From Trichoplusia ni (Eukaryota > Arthropoda > Insecta > Lepidoptera > Noctuidae): a stretch of DNA of 64,000 nucleotides. Below, piece by piece: positions 9,854-20,458 of this stretch (within the stretch, counting starts at the first letter, position 1; each line of letters begins with the position of its first letter). The notes beneath the pieces are model-generated. The model was not told where the DNA came from, searched no databases, and was given only the letters and a program-made list of their open reading frames with translations. Location: NCBI RefSeq assembly GCF_003590095.1, contig NC_039482.1, positions 16,385,657-16,449,656 on the forward strand, written 5' to 3'. A program made the translations under genes and the position numbers.

Positions 9854-12800
9854 ATGGATTCGTTAGTGGATATCCAAGAAGACGTAAAAGTCAAAATTAA
9901 TAAGGCTATGATTAACTTTAAAAAATGCCCAAAAGATCTACTTACTGTATCGTACATTGAAACACGCTTAGAGAGTTTAGAACAACTATGGCAACTTTTC
10001 TATAATACACATGTTAAAATAATAAGCGAAGTAAAAAAAACGGAATTATACAGCTCCAATTATCATAAAGATTGTGTTTACGATGAAGTAGAGGAATTAT
10101 ATGTGCAATTCAAAAGTACTCTGAAAGAGATTCTAAGAAAAAATAAATGTGTATCTACTAATGATAGTAGCCCGGGTCTTAGTAGTAGTTGTAAAGAAGA
10201 AAATAATTTTCGGTTGCCGGAGGTTAAAATACCAATGTTTTCTGGTAAATATCAGGAGTGGTTGACCTTTAGAGATTTGTTTTTGGGGTTAATTCATAAA
10301 AATAATAAATTGAATGATGCACAGAAATTATATTATTTGAAAGGGTATTTAACTGGGGAGGCGGAACTCTTATTAAGGAATGTACAGGTGACCGCAGATA
10401 ATTATAGTACTAGTTGGACAAAACTAGAGTCCATGTACAATAATAAAAGATTTTTGGCAAACGGGATAGTTAAAACTTTATTTAATCAAAAGGCCATAAT
10501 TGAAGAGTCCGCAACGGATATTAAAAAGCTTCTGAGTACCACAACTGATTGTTTAGAATCCATAAAAAATTTAGATATAGATCTTGCCTCAACTTTGATT
10601 ATACATATTATCACGGAGAAGCTTGATAAGGTAACTAGAAGGGCATGGGAGTTGAAGGTAGCATCTGATCCTAAGGACAACCTTCCTACTTTCGAGGAAC
10701 TGAAAGAATTCCTCGTTAACCGTTTTAGGGCTTTAGAGAATTTAGGAACGAAAGAAGATAGGGTCCCAAAAACTACAGGGGTATTACACGTAGTTAACGA
10801 TAAAAAGGTATCTTGTGCCTTTTGTGCAGGTGAACACAAAATAAGTTCATGTCCAAAATTTATTAAGGAAAGTACGGAATCTCGGAGGAACTTTGTTCTA
10901 AAGAACAGATTATGTTTTATCTGCCTGCTTAGCAACCACTCTGTTAGGTATTGTAAAAACACTCTCAGGTGCCAGGTGTGCAAAAGACGCCACCATTCAT
11001 TGTTACACCAACAAGGTGTTGTAGGGTCGGAAATTGGTGAAGGTGGTAGTGCTGCTCGCGCGGAAACCTCATCGGGAATTTACGAGGGAAATAAGGACGC
11101 TTGTAAAGCGAAAGAATCGGGAACACAGGTAGTCTCATGTCTCGCGACAGGAAACAGTAAAACTGTCTTATTAGCAACAGCTTTAGTAAAGGCTGAGTCG
11201 AGGAATGGGACTTATTATACGGCAAGGGCGTTATTGGATCAGGGATCACAGGGTTCTTTTGTTACGGAATCTCTGGTTCAATATCTAGGTTTAAAGAAAA
11301 AGCCATCAAGGCACACTGTGTCAGGTGTAGGGGGTGAAAGCTTAACGTCTAAGTATACGGTTGATATTAATTTGAGGTCAAGAATAGACCCACATTTCCA
11401 AATAAAGGTAAATGTTTACGTCTTGAAGTCAGTCACTGCCCTTCTCCCAGGTACGAAAGTAGCTAGGATAGAGTGGGTAGACTTGACCGATAATGAATTG
11501 GCTGACCCTGAATACCACAGACCCAATAAAATTGACATTTTATTGGGTGCTGAGGTTTACAGTCAAATTATCCAGGAGGGAATTAAAAGAAATCTAAATG
11601 GAAATTTATTAGCGCAAGATACCACCTTTGGGTGGATATTATCGGGAGCTTGTGCAGTCGATCCTGAGTCTTTTTTTCATTCACACATTACCGTGATGCA
11701 CTCCAGTGTCCAGGATGATGAATTGTTGAGGAAATTCTGGGAATTAGAGGAACCATCTGGAACAAAAAGGATGCTCACGGAGGAAGAAACCAAATGTGAA
11801 GAACTATTCAAGACAACGACGACAAGGAATAAGGACGGCAGATATGTCGTAAAGTTGCCGGTACGGGATACAAACCTGGTCGATCAAGGCGTTGAATCCA
11901 AGGGGATCGCTGAAAAAAGACTGAAAGGGTTAGAAGTAAGGTTAGCGAGAAATGATAAATTAAAGGTTGAGTACGCTAAGGTGATACAAGAATATTTAAG
12001 TCTCAATCACATGGTAGAAGTATCAGATAGGGATAGTATAAGGGGAGTTTACTTACCTCATCACGCTGTAGTCCGTGAGGATAGAGAAACAACAAAGGTG
12101 CGTGTTGTATTTGATGCTTCCTGTAAGTACAATAACGGGCGGTCACTGAACGATGATTTAATGGTTGGCCCAGCTTTGCAAGACGATCTTCGTCATATCA
12201 TTATGCGCTGGAGAGTACATCGAATTTGTATAGTGGCTGATATAGTGAAAATGTACCGACAAGTTTTAGTTAATAGGCAAGATACTCCATTACAACGAAT
12301 ACTTTGGCGGGATGATCCTGAAAAGGAAATAAAGGCTTATGAATTGATAACGGTTACCTTCGGTACAGCCTCGGCACCATACTTAGCTGTGAAGGCTCTT
12401 CAACAGCTTGCAGCTGATGAATGCGGGGACAATTTAGATCTGGCCAAAATAATAGTAAGCGATTTCTATATGGATGATTTAATGTCAGGAGCTGAAACTG
12501 AAGAAGATGCATTTAAAATTTATACGGATATAACCAAAATTCTAGGTAAAGGCGGATTTGAATTACAAAAATGGAAAAGCAATTGTCAAGGATTATTAAA
12601 TAAAATTAGAGATGGAAATGATGAAGCGTTACAGATTAAAACAGATGAATTAACAAAAATCTTAGGACTTACCTGGAATGCGCGCGACGATTGCTTCCAA
12701 TACTCCCTGGAGCTTAAGCCAATAGCTGGACCTGCAACAAAAAGAAAAATTATTGCGGATATTACACGATTGTTTGATCCACTGGGGTGGTTAGCACCAA

Positions 12801-13054
12801 GCATAATAGTAGCAAAAACATTAATTCAAAAATTGTGGTTAGCAGGGCTGCAGTGGGATGAAGAAGTTCCAAAGAATTTATTAAAAGAATGGGTTACTTA
12901 CCGTGAAAACTTAGCTTCTTTAGTTGATATAAAAGTGCCACGTTGGTTGAACACGAAAAAGCAAGTAAAACGAGAATTATACGGGTTTTCAGATGCTTCT
13001 AAGTTAGCATACGCGGCGGTCGTATACCTTAGAGTAGTTGATGATATGGGTTAA
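9854..13054 (+). CDS. BEL/Pao Gag-protease-reverse transcriptase polyprotein, truncated in RNase H
   Basis: 1066 codons, no internal stop. Order: a DUF1759-type Gag region at about residues 110-290 (LPEVKIPMFSGKYQEWLTF is typical); three Cys/His zinc knuckles at about 320-380 (CAFCAGEHKISSC, CFICLLSNHSVRYC, CQVCKRRHH); a DUF1758-type aspartic protease around residue 462 (ALLDQGSQGSF, with Gln after the catalytic Asp instead of the common Ser); reverse transcriptase with ADIVKMYRQ near 795 and the catalytic FYMDDLMSG near 870; then the first strand of RNase H (LYGFSDASKLAYAAVVYLR). The frame ends at DDMG, where intact relatives continue through RNase H and integrase. The ATG at 9854 lies two bases after an upstream stop. 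About 280 non-coding bases separate the stop from the 3' LTR, so an internal deletion is the likely cause. Confidence 0.93.
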   Translation: MDSLVDIQEDVKVKINKAMINFKKCPKDLLTVSYIETRLESLEQLWQLFYNTHVKIISEVKKTELYSSNYHKDCVYDEVEELYVQFKSTLKEILRKNKCVSTNDSSPGLSSSCKEENNFRLPEVKIPMFSGKYQEWLTFRDLFLGLIHKNNKLNDAQKLYYLKGYLTGEAELLLRNVQVTADNYSTSWTKLESMYNNKRFLANGIVKTLFNQKAIIEESATDIKKLLSTTTDCLESIKNLDIDLASTLIIHIITEKLDKVTRRAWELKVASDPKDNLPTFEELKEFLVNRFRALENLGTKEDRVPKTTGVLHVVNDKKVSCAFCAGEHKISSCPKFIKESTESRRNFVLKNRLCFICLLSNHSVRYCKNTLRCQVCKRRHHSLLHQQGVVGSEIGEGGSAARAETSSGIYEGNKDACKAKESGTQVVSCLATGNSKTVLLATALVKAESRNGTYYTARALLDQGSQGSFVTESLVQYLGLKKKPSRHTVSGVGGESLTSKYTVDINLRSRIDPHFQIKVNVYVLKSVTALLPGTKVARIEWVDLTDNELADPEYHRPNKIDILLGAEVYSQIIQEGIKRNLNGNLLAQDTTFGWILSGACAVDPESFFHSHITVMHSSVQDDELLRKFWELEEPSGTKRMLTEEETKCEELFKTTTTRNKDGRYVVKLPVRDTNLVDQGVESKGIAEKRLKGLEVRLARNDKLKVEYAKVIQEYLSLNHMVEVSDRDSIRGVYLPHHAVVREDRETTKVRVVFDASCKYNNGRSLNDDLMVGPALQDDLRHIIMRWRVHRICIVADIVKMYRQVLVNRQDTPLQRILWRDDPEKEIKAYELITVTFGTASAPYLAVKALQQLAADECGDNLDLAKIIVSDFYMDDLMSGAETEEDAFKIYTDITKILGKGGFELQKWKSNCQGLLNKIRDGNDEALQIKTDELTKILGLTWNARDDCFQYSLELKPIAGPATKRKIIADITRLFDPLGWLAPSIIVAKTLIQKLWLAGLQWDEEVPKNLLKEWVTYRENLASLVDIKVPRWLNTKKQVKRELYGFSDASKLAYAAVVYLRVVDDMG

Positions 13055-13335
13055 CACGTGTGGTCACAATAAGGACAAAATTGTCCACCATAAAAAGACC
13101 TACATCAAGGGTGTGTGTATTACCTATAGCCAATTAATAGTAAGATTTATTTAAGTAGTTTTAAGGATTTTAAAATAAGGTAATAATGTAACGGTTTAGT
13201 GTGTAGTTGTATTTAGTATTAAGAAACAAAATTGTTAGTTTTATTTTTTTAAGATTGTACTATACCTGTATGAGAATGTAATAGATAAGCGAGGCAGATG
13301 AAGGACATTCGCCATAATGTCCTTGGTGGGCGGAA

Positions 13336-13545
13336 TGTCTACGTAATTATAGGTCAACGGAATCATAGCGCGATCAAAGGGAATATAAAACGTAAAAGTT
13401 TACACGATACCTCGATAGATGGCGTTGGCATCGATTTAGATCGCGCTATGGTTTCGTTACACGGGATATTATAAATGTCGGAGAATTAATTTTTTTGTTG
13501 TGAGCAGCAAGCACTGTGGTTTCTATATTATACGCGCTTAATATT
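13336..13545 (+). repeat. 3' LTR of the BEL/Pao element
   Basis: Same sequence as the 5' LTR apart from a one-base indel, implying very recent insertion, because the two LTRs are identical when an element integrates. Confidence 0.93.
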
Positions 13546-16440
13546 AGTTTCCAAGTGTTTTAATTATCCACCCTCTCCTAGTCGACCTTCGTTCAGTATT
13601 AGTTTTACTGTTTTGTCGTAGCAATTTGGGTATCAAGAAAAGCAAGCGATACATCTATACCTACTTATATTCAATCAGTAGAGAGGTCCATTATGTACAT
13701 TGAATACATAATATATTATTCAAAATTAATATTAGGGGATGATTAGTGATCGTTACTGATGCCAAAAATGCAAACTGGTTTTTGTTCTGTCTGTATGTGT
13801 TAAAAACTGCTGAACGGATTTTAACCAAACTTGGTACTTGTAGTCCACATTCCAGGGCACGTTACAGGCTACATAGCATCACGCTAAGACACACAGGAGC
13901 TGAGCAGTGACGATAAATTTGAAGCAAGACAAATAAAAATGCGCTTTCGATTTCTTATTCTCGCATATGTTGGTCATACACTAAAAGTATGTTCTACAAA
14001 GTTGATGGTCTCCAAAAGATCTACAAACACCTCCTGATCCTCCTGATCCTCCTGATCCTCCTGATCCTCCTGATCCTCCCAGCAAACTTTGTTTTGACCT
14101 AAAATGAGTTGGATGGTTTTTTTTTATTTGCCTTTTATCGCCGACTGTTGTTATGCTGTTGCGATACGTAGTTCGCCGAGTCAGCTAGTTTTGAATAATA
14201 AGGTATAGTGATTGCCATGCAATTTAGTTTGTCCAGTTCCAACGAATTGTTTTAATAAAAATAAACAAGTATGTACACACACCGCAATTAAGAGGGTGAT
14301 ACCCACCAACCCACACACGCACCAACTTATTGACTTATACGGTCATTACTAATAAGATTTCGAATTCGATTTAACGGGCTAATAAGAGTATTTTAGTAGT
14401 CGAATACCCATTTAACATATTTATTTTTAATTTTTCACCATCTTAAAACAATCATTACAGGTAAGTATCACCTAAAGCGACAGCACCATTATACATAATA
14501 TTATATCTTTACAACAATTTAACATATTATGAATCTATAACTTAATCTATTATTCTTTGTCATTAGTTAAAAAGTATTATTTACACAAACAATACTTTTT
14601 AAGAATAGAACAAGATGATAACAATCAATCTGAATAAAATGAAAAAAGAAACTGTAACAATACTAATCAACTTAATAAATGTTAACTAACCACTAATTGT
14701 GGTAGACCCTCTGACATTCTGAGTTAGCGCAGGCTAGTCGTACAAATCTCTTGTCCCAACACATCCAGGCTGAATCAAACTTCTTGTTAATAAAATCTTG
14801 ATGTTATCCATTTAGTAAGAAAGCGTACTATAAAATTAGTGATTATATAAATGATAAGCGCGCGTGGACTTAGTATTATCTCTGTACATGTGGTCTCCCT
14901 GGCGGTCTACTAGATCATTATCTTATTTTCCTTGTTATCTACTATTAGTTTAGCCACAGCTCTATTCATAGAAGCTATGACATGCCTTGACATTCCTGTT
15001 AAGGATTTGATTAGGACTATGTACATATTTAGATTATGTAAAATTATCATTAAATTATTATTGTTTTCCTTTTTTTTGTGAAATATGCTTTGTATATGTA
15101 TCAACAGTGTAAACCTCAGCAAAACTTACTTCATTGTAACATTTTTTTATTTTATTTCTTCTCTGGAGGTCAGTTTTTATAGAAAATCATTAACATTTTG
15201 CTATTTGATACTTGTTTTGCTAATTTACGCTGTTTTTGCAGACATTCATTTTTATGTAAAATGCTACTGTAAAATTTTATTTTGAAAAGAGTAACTTATG
15301 GAGTGTCTTGCCGGTTCTTCTCCATAAGAATGACACTTTGGAACCGTGCAACTAGAGTCAGTAATATAACGTTTTAAAAGTGCCTGAGGTACGGCCTATT
15401 TGAAATAAAAACTTTTTGATTTTGATTTTTGATTTTGATTTAGTAATGTATGTAGACAAGAGGAAAAACTTTGTTTTAACGATTTCTAACGATTTAGGGT
15501 CAAAGTAAGTTATGTTTTGTGAAAGGAGCTAATTAGTTGTCTAGTACTCGTAATACAAGGCTTGCGTACTTAGAGACTAGATGGCGTTGTGTGAAAGTTG
15601 TTGAATGTTAACTAGGTATATTATTAACGAGTAATTTATGTTTATGACTATACATGTTAAAGATATGCGTATAATTAGTTCCGTTGAACTATCGAGAAAG
15701 AAACGTCTCAGATCCCATTGTAGATATATTGGGAATAGATAACCTAAACCAGTACGAAAATAGTAAATTAACGCCTGATGAAGACATCATAGCAATTAAT
15801 CAGTTTTCTGATACTACTTATAACTTAAATGAATAAGTGATAAGGGAAGTGAAAATATGATATGAAAGTGGAACATGGATCATCGCTCTTTTGTCTGCAA
15901 GAGTTTTTCTTGAAATGAGTTTCAGCATTAAAGGGCACCGAGACAATCAAACATAGTTTTCAGACCGAATTATCAGATTTGTAGCACAGAACGAGAAATT
16001 ATTGAACCCGAATGCGGACATAATATTTTCACTTCTTTTTAGTTGTTACCTATATTGCTGGTTTAGTATATTTACATATTTTAGTATATTTATAATATAT
16101 TTACAGCAAAGTAAAGTCAACCCACCTCACTCGTGTTTCGTATTAAAAAGTCATATTTTATCTTATACACACACGCTACCACAATCCTAAAAAATCAATG
16201 GCACATTAAATTTCAAGATCTTTGCAGTCGTTTGGGCGATAGGGCGTGAAAAAGTACGGACAAGTTCCTTAAACATGACCCTCCTTCTGACGCAGTTGGA
16301 TACGAGAATATTAAAAGACAGAAACATAGAGAAGTTTACTTTTTGTAATATTTTACTAATGTAGTTTAATGTTGGTGTTACAAAACAATAAGACGTCTTT
16401 ATATTCTCCCAGTAGCGCTCCCACCACCTCCTAACCACGT
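13546..16440. other. Intergenic, AT-rich, scattered repeat remnants
   Basis: No supported gene. About 13745-13960 resembles a common lepidopteran interspersed repeat (CTGAACGGATTTTAACCAAA followed by a Gly/Thr-rich block). 14031-14079 is a 9-bp microsatellite (CTCCTGATC, about five copies). About 15290-15441 looks like a LINE 3' end: TTGCCGGTTCTTCTCC, then TTTGAAATAAAAACTTT and a GATTTTGATTTTT tail. The stretch 15445-16440 shows nothing identifiable. Confidence 0.55.
14031..14079. repeat. Microsatellite (CTCCTGATC)n
   Basis: About five uninterrupted copies of a 9-bp unit, directly before CCAGCAAACTTTGTTTTGACC, a motif echoed near 39228 (CCAGCAAATGGTGTTTTGCC). Confidence 0.9.
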
Positions 16441-16444
16441 GGTT

Positions 16445-16670
16445 AGAAGTTATGATTTATATCTGCCCTGTTTTTCCACATTTTCCATTGTATCTTCGCT
16501 CCTATTAGTCGCAGCGTGATGGTTTATAGCCTAAAGCCTTCCTCGATGAATGGTCTATTCAACACAAAAAGAATTTTTCAATTTGGACCAGTAGTTCCTG
16601 AGATTAGCGCGTTCAAACAAACAAACAAACAAACTCTACAGCTTTATATATTAGTATAGAGTATAGATTA
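16445..16670 (-). repeat. Interspersed repeat copy A (inverted relative to 25581-25838)
   Basis: The reverse complement of this stretch matches 25581-25838 closely: ATAAAGCTG near one end, then CGCTAATCTCAGGAACTACTGG, GAGGAAGGCTTTAGGCTAT, CACGCTGCGACTAATAGGAG. Copy A lacks the last part of copy B (GCGGGCAACAGCTAGT). A CAAA microsatellite (16616-16634) lies inside. The family looks like the common lepidopteran short interspersed/Helitron-like repeats; superfamily not assigned. Confidence 0.8.
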
Positions 16671-16953
16671 GTATAGAGTATAGATTTCTGGAGATTTCAC
16701 GTTTTAGGGCTCCAGCAGCAGTTGCTGTTTGTTGCTGTCGACGCATGTCGCGTCCCACACCAAAGGCCGACCCAGTTTCCAAGGCAGCAATGACAATTGC
16801 TATATACTGTGTGTATGATCTATAAACTGTTTAATGGATTATCCAATGCATTGTTTCTTACTAGCTGTTGCCCTCGAGTTTGTTTGCATGGATTTAAAGA
16901 TATGAAGAATGTTAAGGTTCCATAAACCCTACTCTGCAATTCAGCTTTGTTAA

Positions 16954-16988
16954 GCCCTGGTCTAAAATGTCTCATTTTAGACCAGGGC
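16954..16988. repeat. Perfect 16-bp hairpin beside a MITE
   Basis: GCCCTGGTCTAAAATG and its exact complement are separated by TCT. It lies three bases left of the inverted-repeat element at 16991-17122 and may be part of it or an independent palindrome. Confidence 0.85.
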
Positions 16989-16990
16989 AA

Positions 16991-17122
16991 TAATTCCACT
17001 ATTTACAATGAAAAAATGGAAATTGGATGAAATTTTATGACGTCTGAGACGTGATCCGAGACGTCAGTGTCTTTTCAATCCAATTTCCACTCATTCGTAG
17101 GCAATTGTAAATAGTGGAATTA
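16991..17122. mobile_element. Short MITE-like element with terminal inverted repeats
   Basis: TAATTCCACTATTTACAAT at the left is the complement of ATTGTAAATAGTGGAATTA at the right. Sub-terminal GGAAATTGGAT and TCCAATTTCC also pair, and the centre has GACGTCTGAGACGTGATCC with partly palindromic GACGTC blocks. At 132 bp it has no coding capacity. Flanking TA is compatible with a mariner-type origin but not proof. Confidence 0.75.
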
Positions 17123-17227
17123 GGGACCTGCTAAAATGATTCTTCGTTACGGGAAGACAGAAGTTAGGAAGTCTGACCACCACACTTACTATGGGATGGG
17201 GTACTGTTATAAATTATTATACAGCAA

Positions 17228-17233
17228 TTTATT
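17228..17233 (-). promoter_or_regulatory. Candidate polyadenylation signal of the cysteine protease gene
   Basis: TTTATT on the plus strand is AATAAA on the minus strand, about 150 bases past the TAG at 17385. The AT-rich context is right but the cleavage site cannot be confirmed. Confidence 0.5.
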
Positions 17234-17384
17234 TAATTTTACTTTGGTAAACTAAAATTATATTTTGTAGTTTTAAATGATAATCCGAGTATCCGTAGAG
17301 TACATTATATTTAATGACTGACATTGTACGATGAAGGTACAGGCATAACAACAAACAACAGTAAATTACAGTTAGACTAGCACA

Positions 17385-20300
17385 CTAGGAGGCGGGAGGC
17401 GCGGCGGCGGCGGGCGCGCCGGCGGGCACGCGCTGCACGTCGGCGGCGCGCAGGCGCGGGTGCGACGCGCGGTTCAGCACGCCGCAGGTGTTGGTGGAGG
17501 CGCGCACGCGCGCGTAGCCCTCGTCCGCCCAGCCCGCCGTCCACGAGTTCTTCAGGATGAAGTACGTCTCGCCGCGGTGCACCGTCCACCCTACCGCCAG
17601 AACTGCGTGGTTCGCCTTATTCTTTCGACTGCAACAAGATACAACAAACATTATAAAATCTTTCCGGAATTCACTTTTATGTTTACAACTATTTTATTTT
17701 TACTGACCAGCGACCGTCGTGGTAATAACCTCCTTTTTTGATACCAATAAAGGAGTCCGTTTCACCGTCGATAAGAACGACTGTGGGTCCGTACTTCTTG
17801 ATGGCGAGCTGCACAGAACAGACATGTATTAATGTGGGTGAGTGAGTCACACTTACAGTCGTATACAGCAGTCGATGGCTTCGGTACTGTACCTTTATAG
17901 CGATAATGTGTTTGGTGACGTTGACGTGTCCGCTGATGCGCGTGACGGGCGGCACGCTGTCCGCGCGACACGACAGCTCCTGCCACATGGTACACCACAC
18001 AATGAGACCGGGATACGCTTTACGGTTCCTTATGTGTACTTTACTTGTTTATCCTATCCAAATTATTAGTGTAAAAATATAAGATCCTTGCCTTTTTTTA
18101 AAGAAGTTGGTAAACAAGAGGAAAATATGTACACCTTATCTCATACAACACATGTTCAAGTTCCAAAACAACATGGTGGTATGCCTATTTTCCTATTGAC
18201 AATAATAAACATTTTATTTATTATACATTAAAACGACAATGGCGGACATAATGCCGAGACCTGTCTGCCTTCTCTAGCAGTCAATCAAAGCGGATGCAGA
18301 GATATCAACAAGTAGATGCATAAAATAAAATTTCCTACTATGTACCTTGGATTATAGACCCACAGGTATTAATAAAGATTACGAGCTACATACTTTTCCT
18401 TGGTACGGAGTATATTCATCGAGCGCAGGTAATCCTCTATCTTTTATGTAGTTGTAAGCGTAACTTGGCCACGTGGGCTTGCACCCGTGGCCGCCCCACC
18501 TGCAAAACAACGAGCGGGTGAGTATAGTCAGACGCGAGGGTGATCAGACGCAAGCTGCAAGGATACTGACGGCATGGAGCAGTCGACGAGTGCCTGCTCA
18601 CTGAGCGGCACGAGGCGGCCCGTCTCCACGAATAGCGCGCCCTCCACCGCGCCCGTCGTAGCGAACGCCCAGCACGACGCACATAACAGCTGGTCTGTAC
18701 AAATTAACATGTTAATTAGATGGAGCTACTTTAACTCACAGCATAGGTTAGGTTTGAGACTTACTGCGCACAGGTGTGACGGCTCCGCGCTCCCGCCAGT
18801 CGAACTTGCGCGGCAGGCGGCCGCGCAGTGCCTCCAGCTCGGAGGGCGGGTGCGGGAAGGGCTCGCCGGGCTCCGAGTCCGGCACCTGCTCCACGCCCAG
18901 CATCACGCGCCGCTCCGCCACCAGCCTGTCTGATAGGAAGTTGATGCCCAGTTCGAAGCTGGCACCCTGCCGGTTTGCGGCTGCCGTATATCGAGTGCTT
19001 TGCATCAATACATTTTTACGTACTGCTTCCTCTGTGTCGTCTGCGTAAACTCGCTCGAATTTCTTTTTATACCTGAAAATATTTAGAACAAGTATTAATT
19101 TAATTAATACGTACACAAATAGCAAGGATTTTTGCTTTTTGCATTTTTCGGTGGATTTCGGACTGACACTGATACTCACTGATCAATCTCAATGTCGTGG
19201 CGTGGGTCACGACTCATCATGGTGAACTCACGAAGCGGCTCTACGATATCCATGCGGTCGGTAACTTCGACATGTTCACAAGCATCAGCTAAAATAACAA
19301 AATGGTGTCAGATTCTGTGCATTATTCCAATGTATTGTAGTTAACACGATATCTACAAAACCGCCTTCCCTTTTTTTATTACTATAAGAGGCACATACCG
19401 ACATTCAGATTGAACATAGCAGAGTTGTGGTGTTTTATTTGAACCTCATCAAAATGGTGCACGTAAGTGTCGCAGTCTGCGCCCAGCACGGAGCTGTCGA
19501 CTCTGACGGCGTACCTGTAAGTGAGACCGAGGTCAGGCGACAGTGAGGTGAGGCGGCGCCACGCGCGGAGAGTTGCGGCGCTTACCGGAGCGGGATGGTG
19601 GTGAAGTTGTCGGACGCGCGCCTCACGAGCAGCTCGTGGCGGAAGGTGAGCGCCTCCCCGCGCGCGCCGCCCAGCTCCCCGCTGTGGCCCGACAGCGTGT
19701 GCCGCCAGCGCTCCGTGCGCTGCTCGCCGCGCTGCACGTAGCCTGCAAAACGCAAGCCTTCACTCCTCACACTCTAATGACTTACCGACGTGGCTATTGC
19801 TGCTGCTACTTACCGGCAAAGGTAAAGGCCTGCAGGTCAGGCAAAGCAGGCAGCGCGCGCTCTGCCAATGTCATCCGGCGCGGTGACATCACCATGCAGC
19901 GTCGTATGTCTGTCTCGCCCGTGCGGTCCACACTGATCTGCATCAGAGCTTATTAAGTAAGAGTTTAATTAACACTACATGTTTAGGATGAAATGACCGT
20001 GACTTACCTGCACGCTTTGTACGCGTCCGTCACGCTTCATCATGCGGTAGGTGGAGGTGGAGCCGCCGTGGAAGTCGACACGAGAGGCACCGCTGGCCGC
20101 GTCCCACCTGCAACAGACCGAGAGATGAAATGCTTGCCGAAATCGCAGCAAAAATTTATAGCTCATCATCATTTCTGTTATCGACTGTGTCTGACTGATT
20201 ATATATTATCTGCAAGCCTACAAAGCAATGTAGTCGGTACATGACCGAGAAATGGTCGCAAATATGTTTTTTTATTCTATCACACTATATTTCGAAACCA

Positions 20301-20427
20301 TATTAATAATGATGTCTCTATTTCTAAGGCACGTGGTAATTGAAAGATATACCATATAGTGTATGGCTCGGTGTAGTCGGCGCGCGGTACAGTGAGCCGA
20401 CCGCGCAGCAGCAGCGAGCGCTCGAAG

Positions 20428-20458
<31 letters not shown>

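Larger units (their letters stand above)
9272..13545 (+). mobile_element. BEL/Pao LTR retrotransposon, internally deleted, with near-identical LTRs
   Basis: Two LTRs of about 210 bp flank a single Gag-protease-RT ORF. The direct repeat AGTTT (TAGTTT if one more base is taken) occurs at 9266-9270 and 13546-13550, fitting the 5-bp target duplication of BEL/Pao elements, though one T at 9271 is unassigned. The purine-rich GGTGGGCGGAA at 13325-13335 directly precedes the 3' LTR as a polypurine tract. RNase H is cut short and no integrase is present, so the element is about 4.3 kb and could move only with help. Confidence 0.93.

Noticed and set aside
9854..13054. Endogenous retrovirus with an envelope gene
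   Set aside because: BEL/Pao Gag, protease and RT only; no env-like ORF exists between the RT and the 3' LTR.
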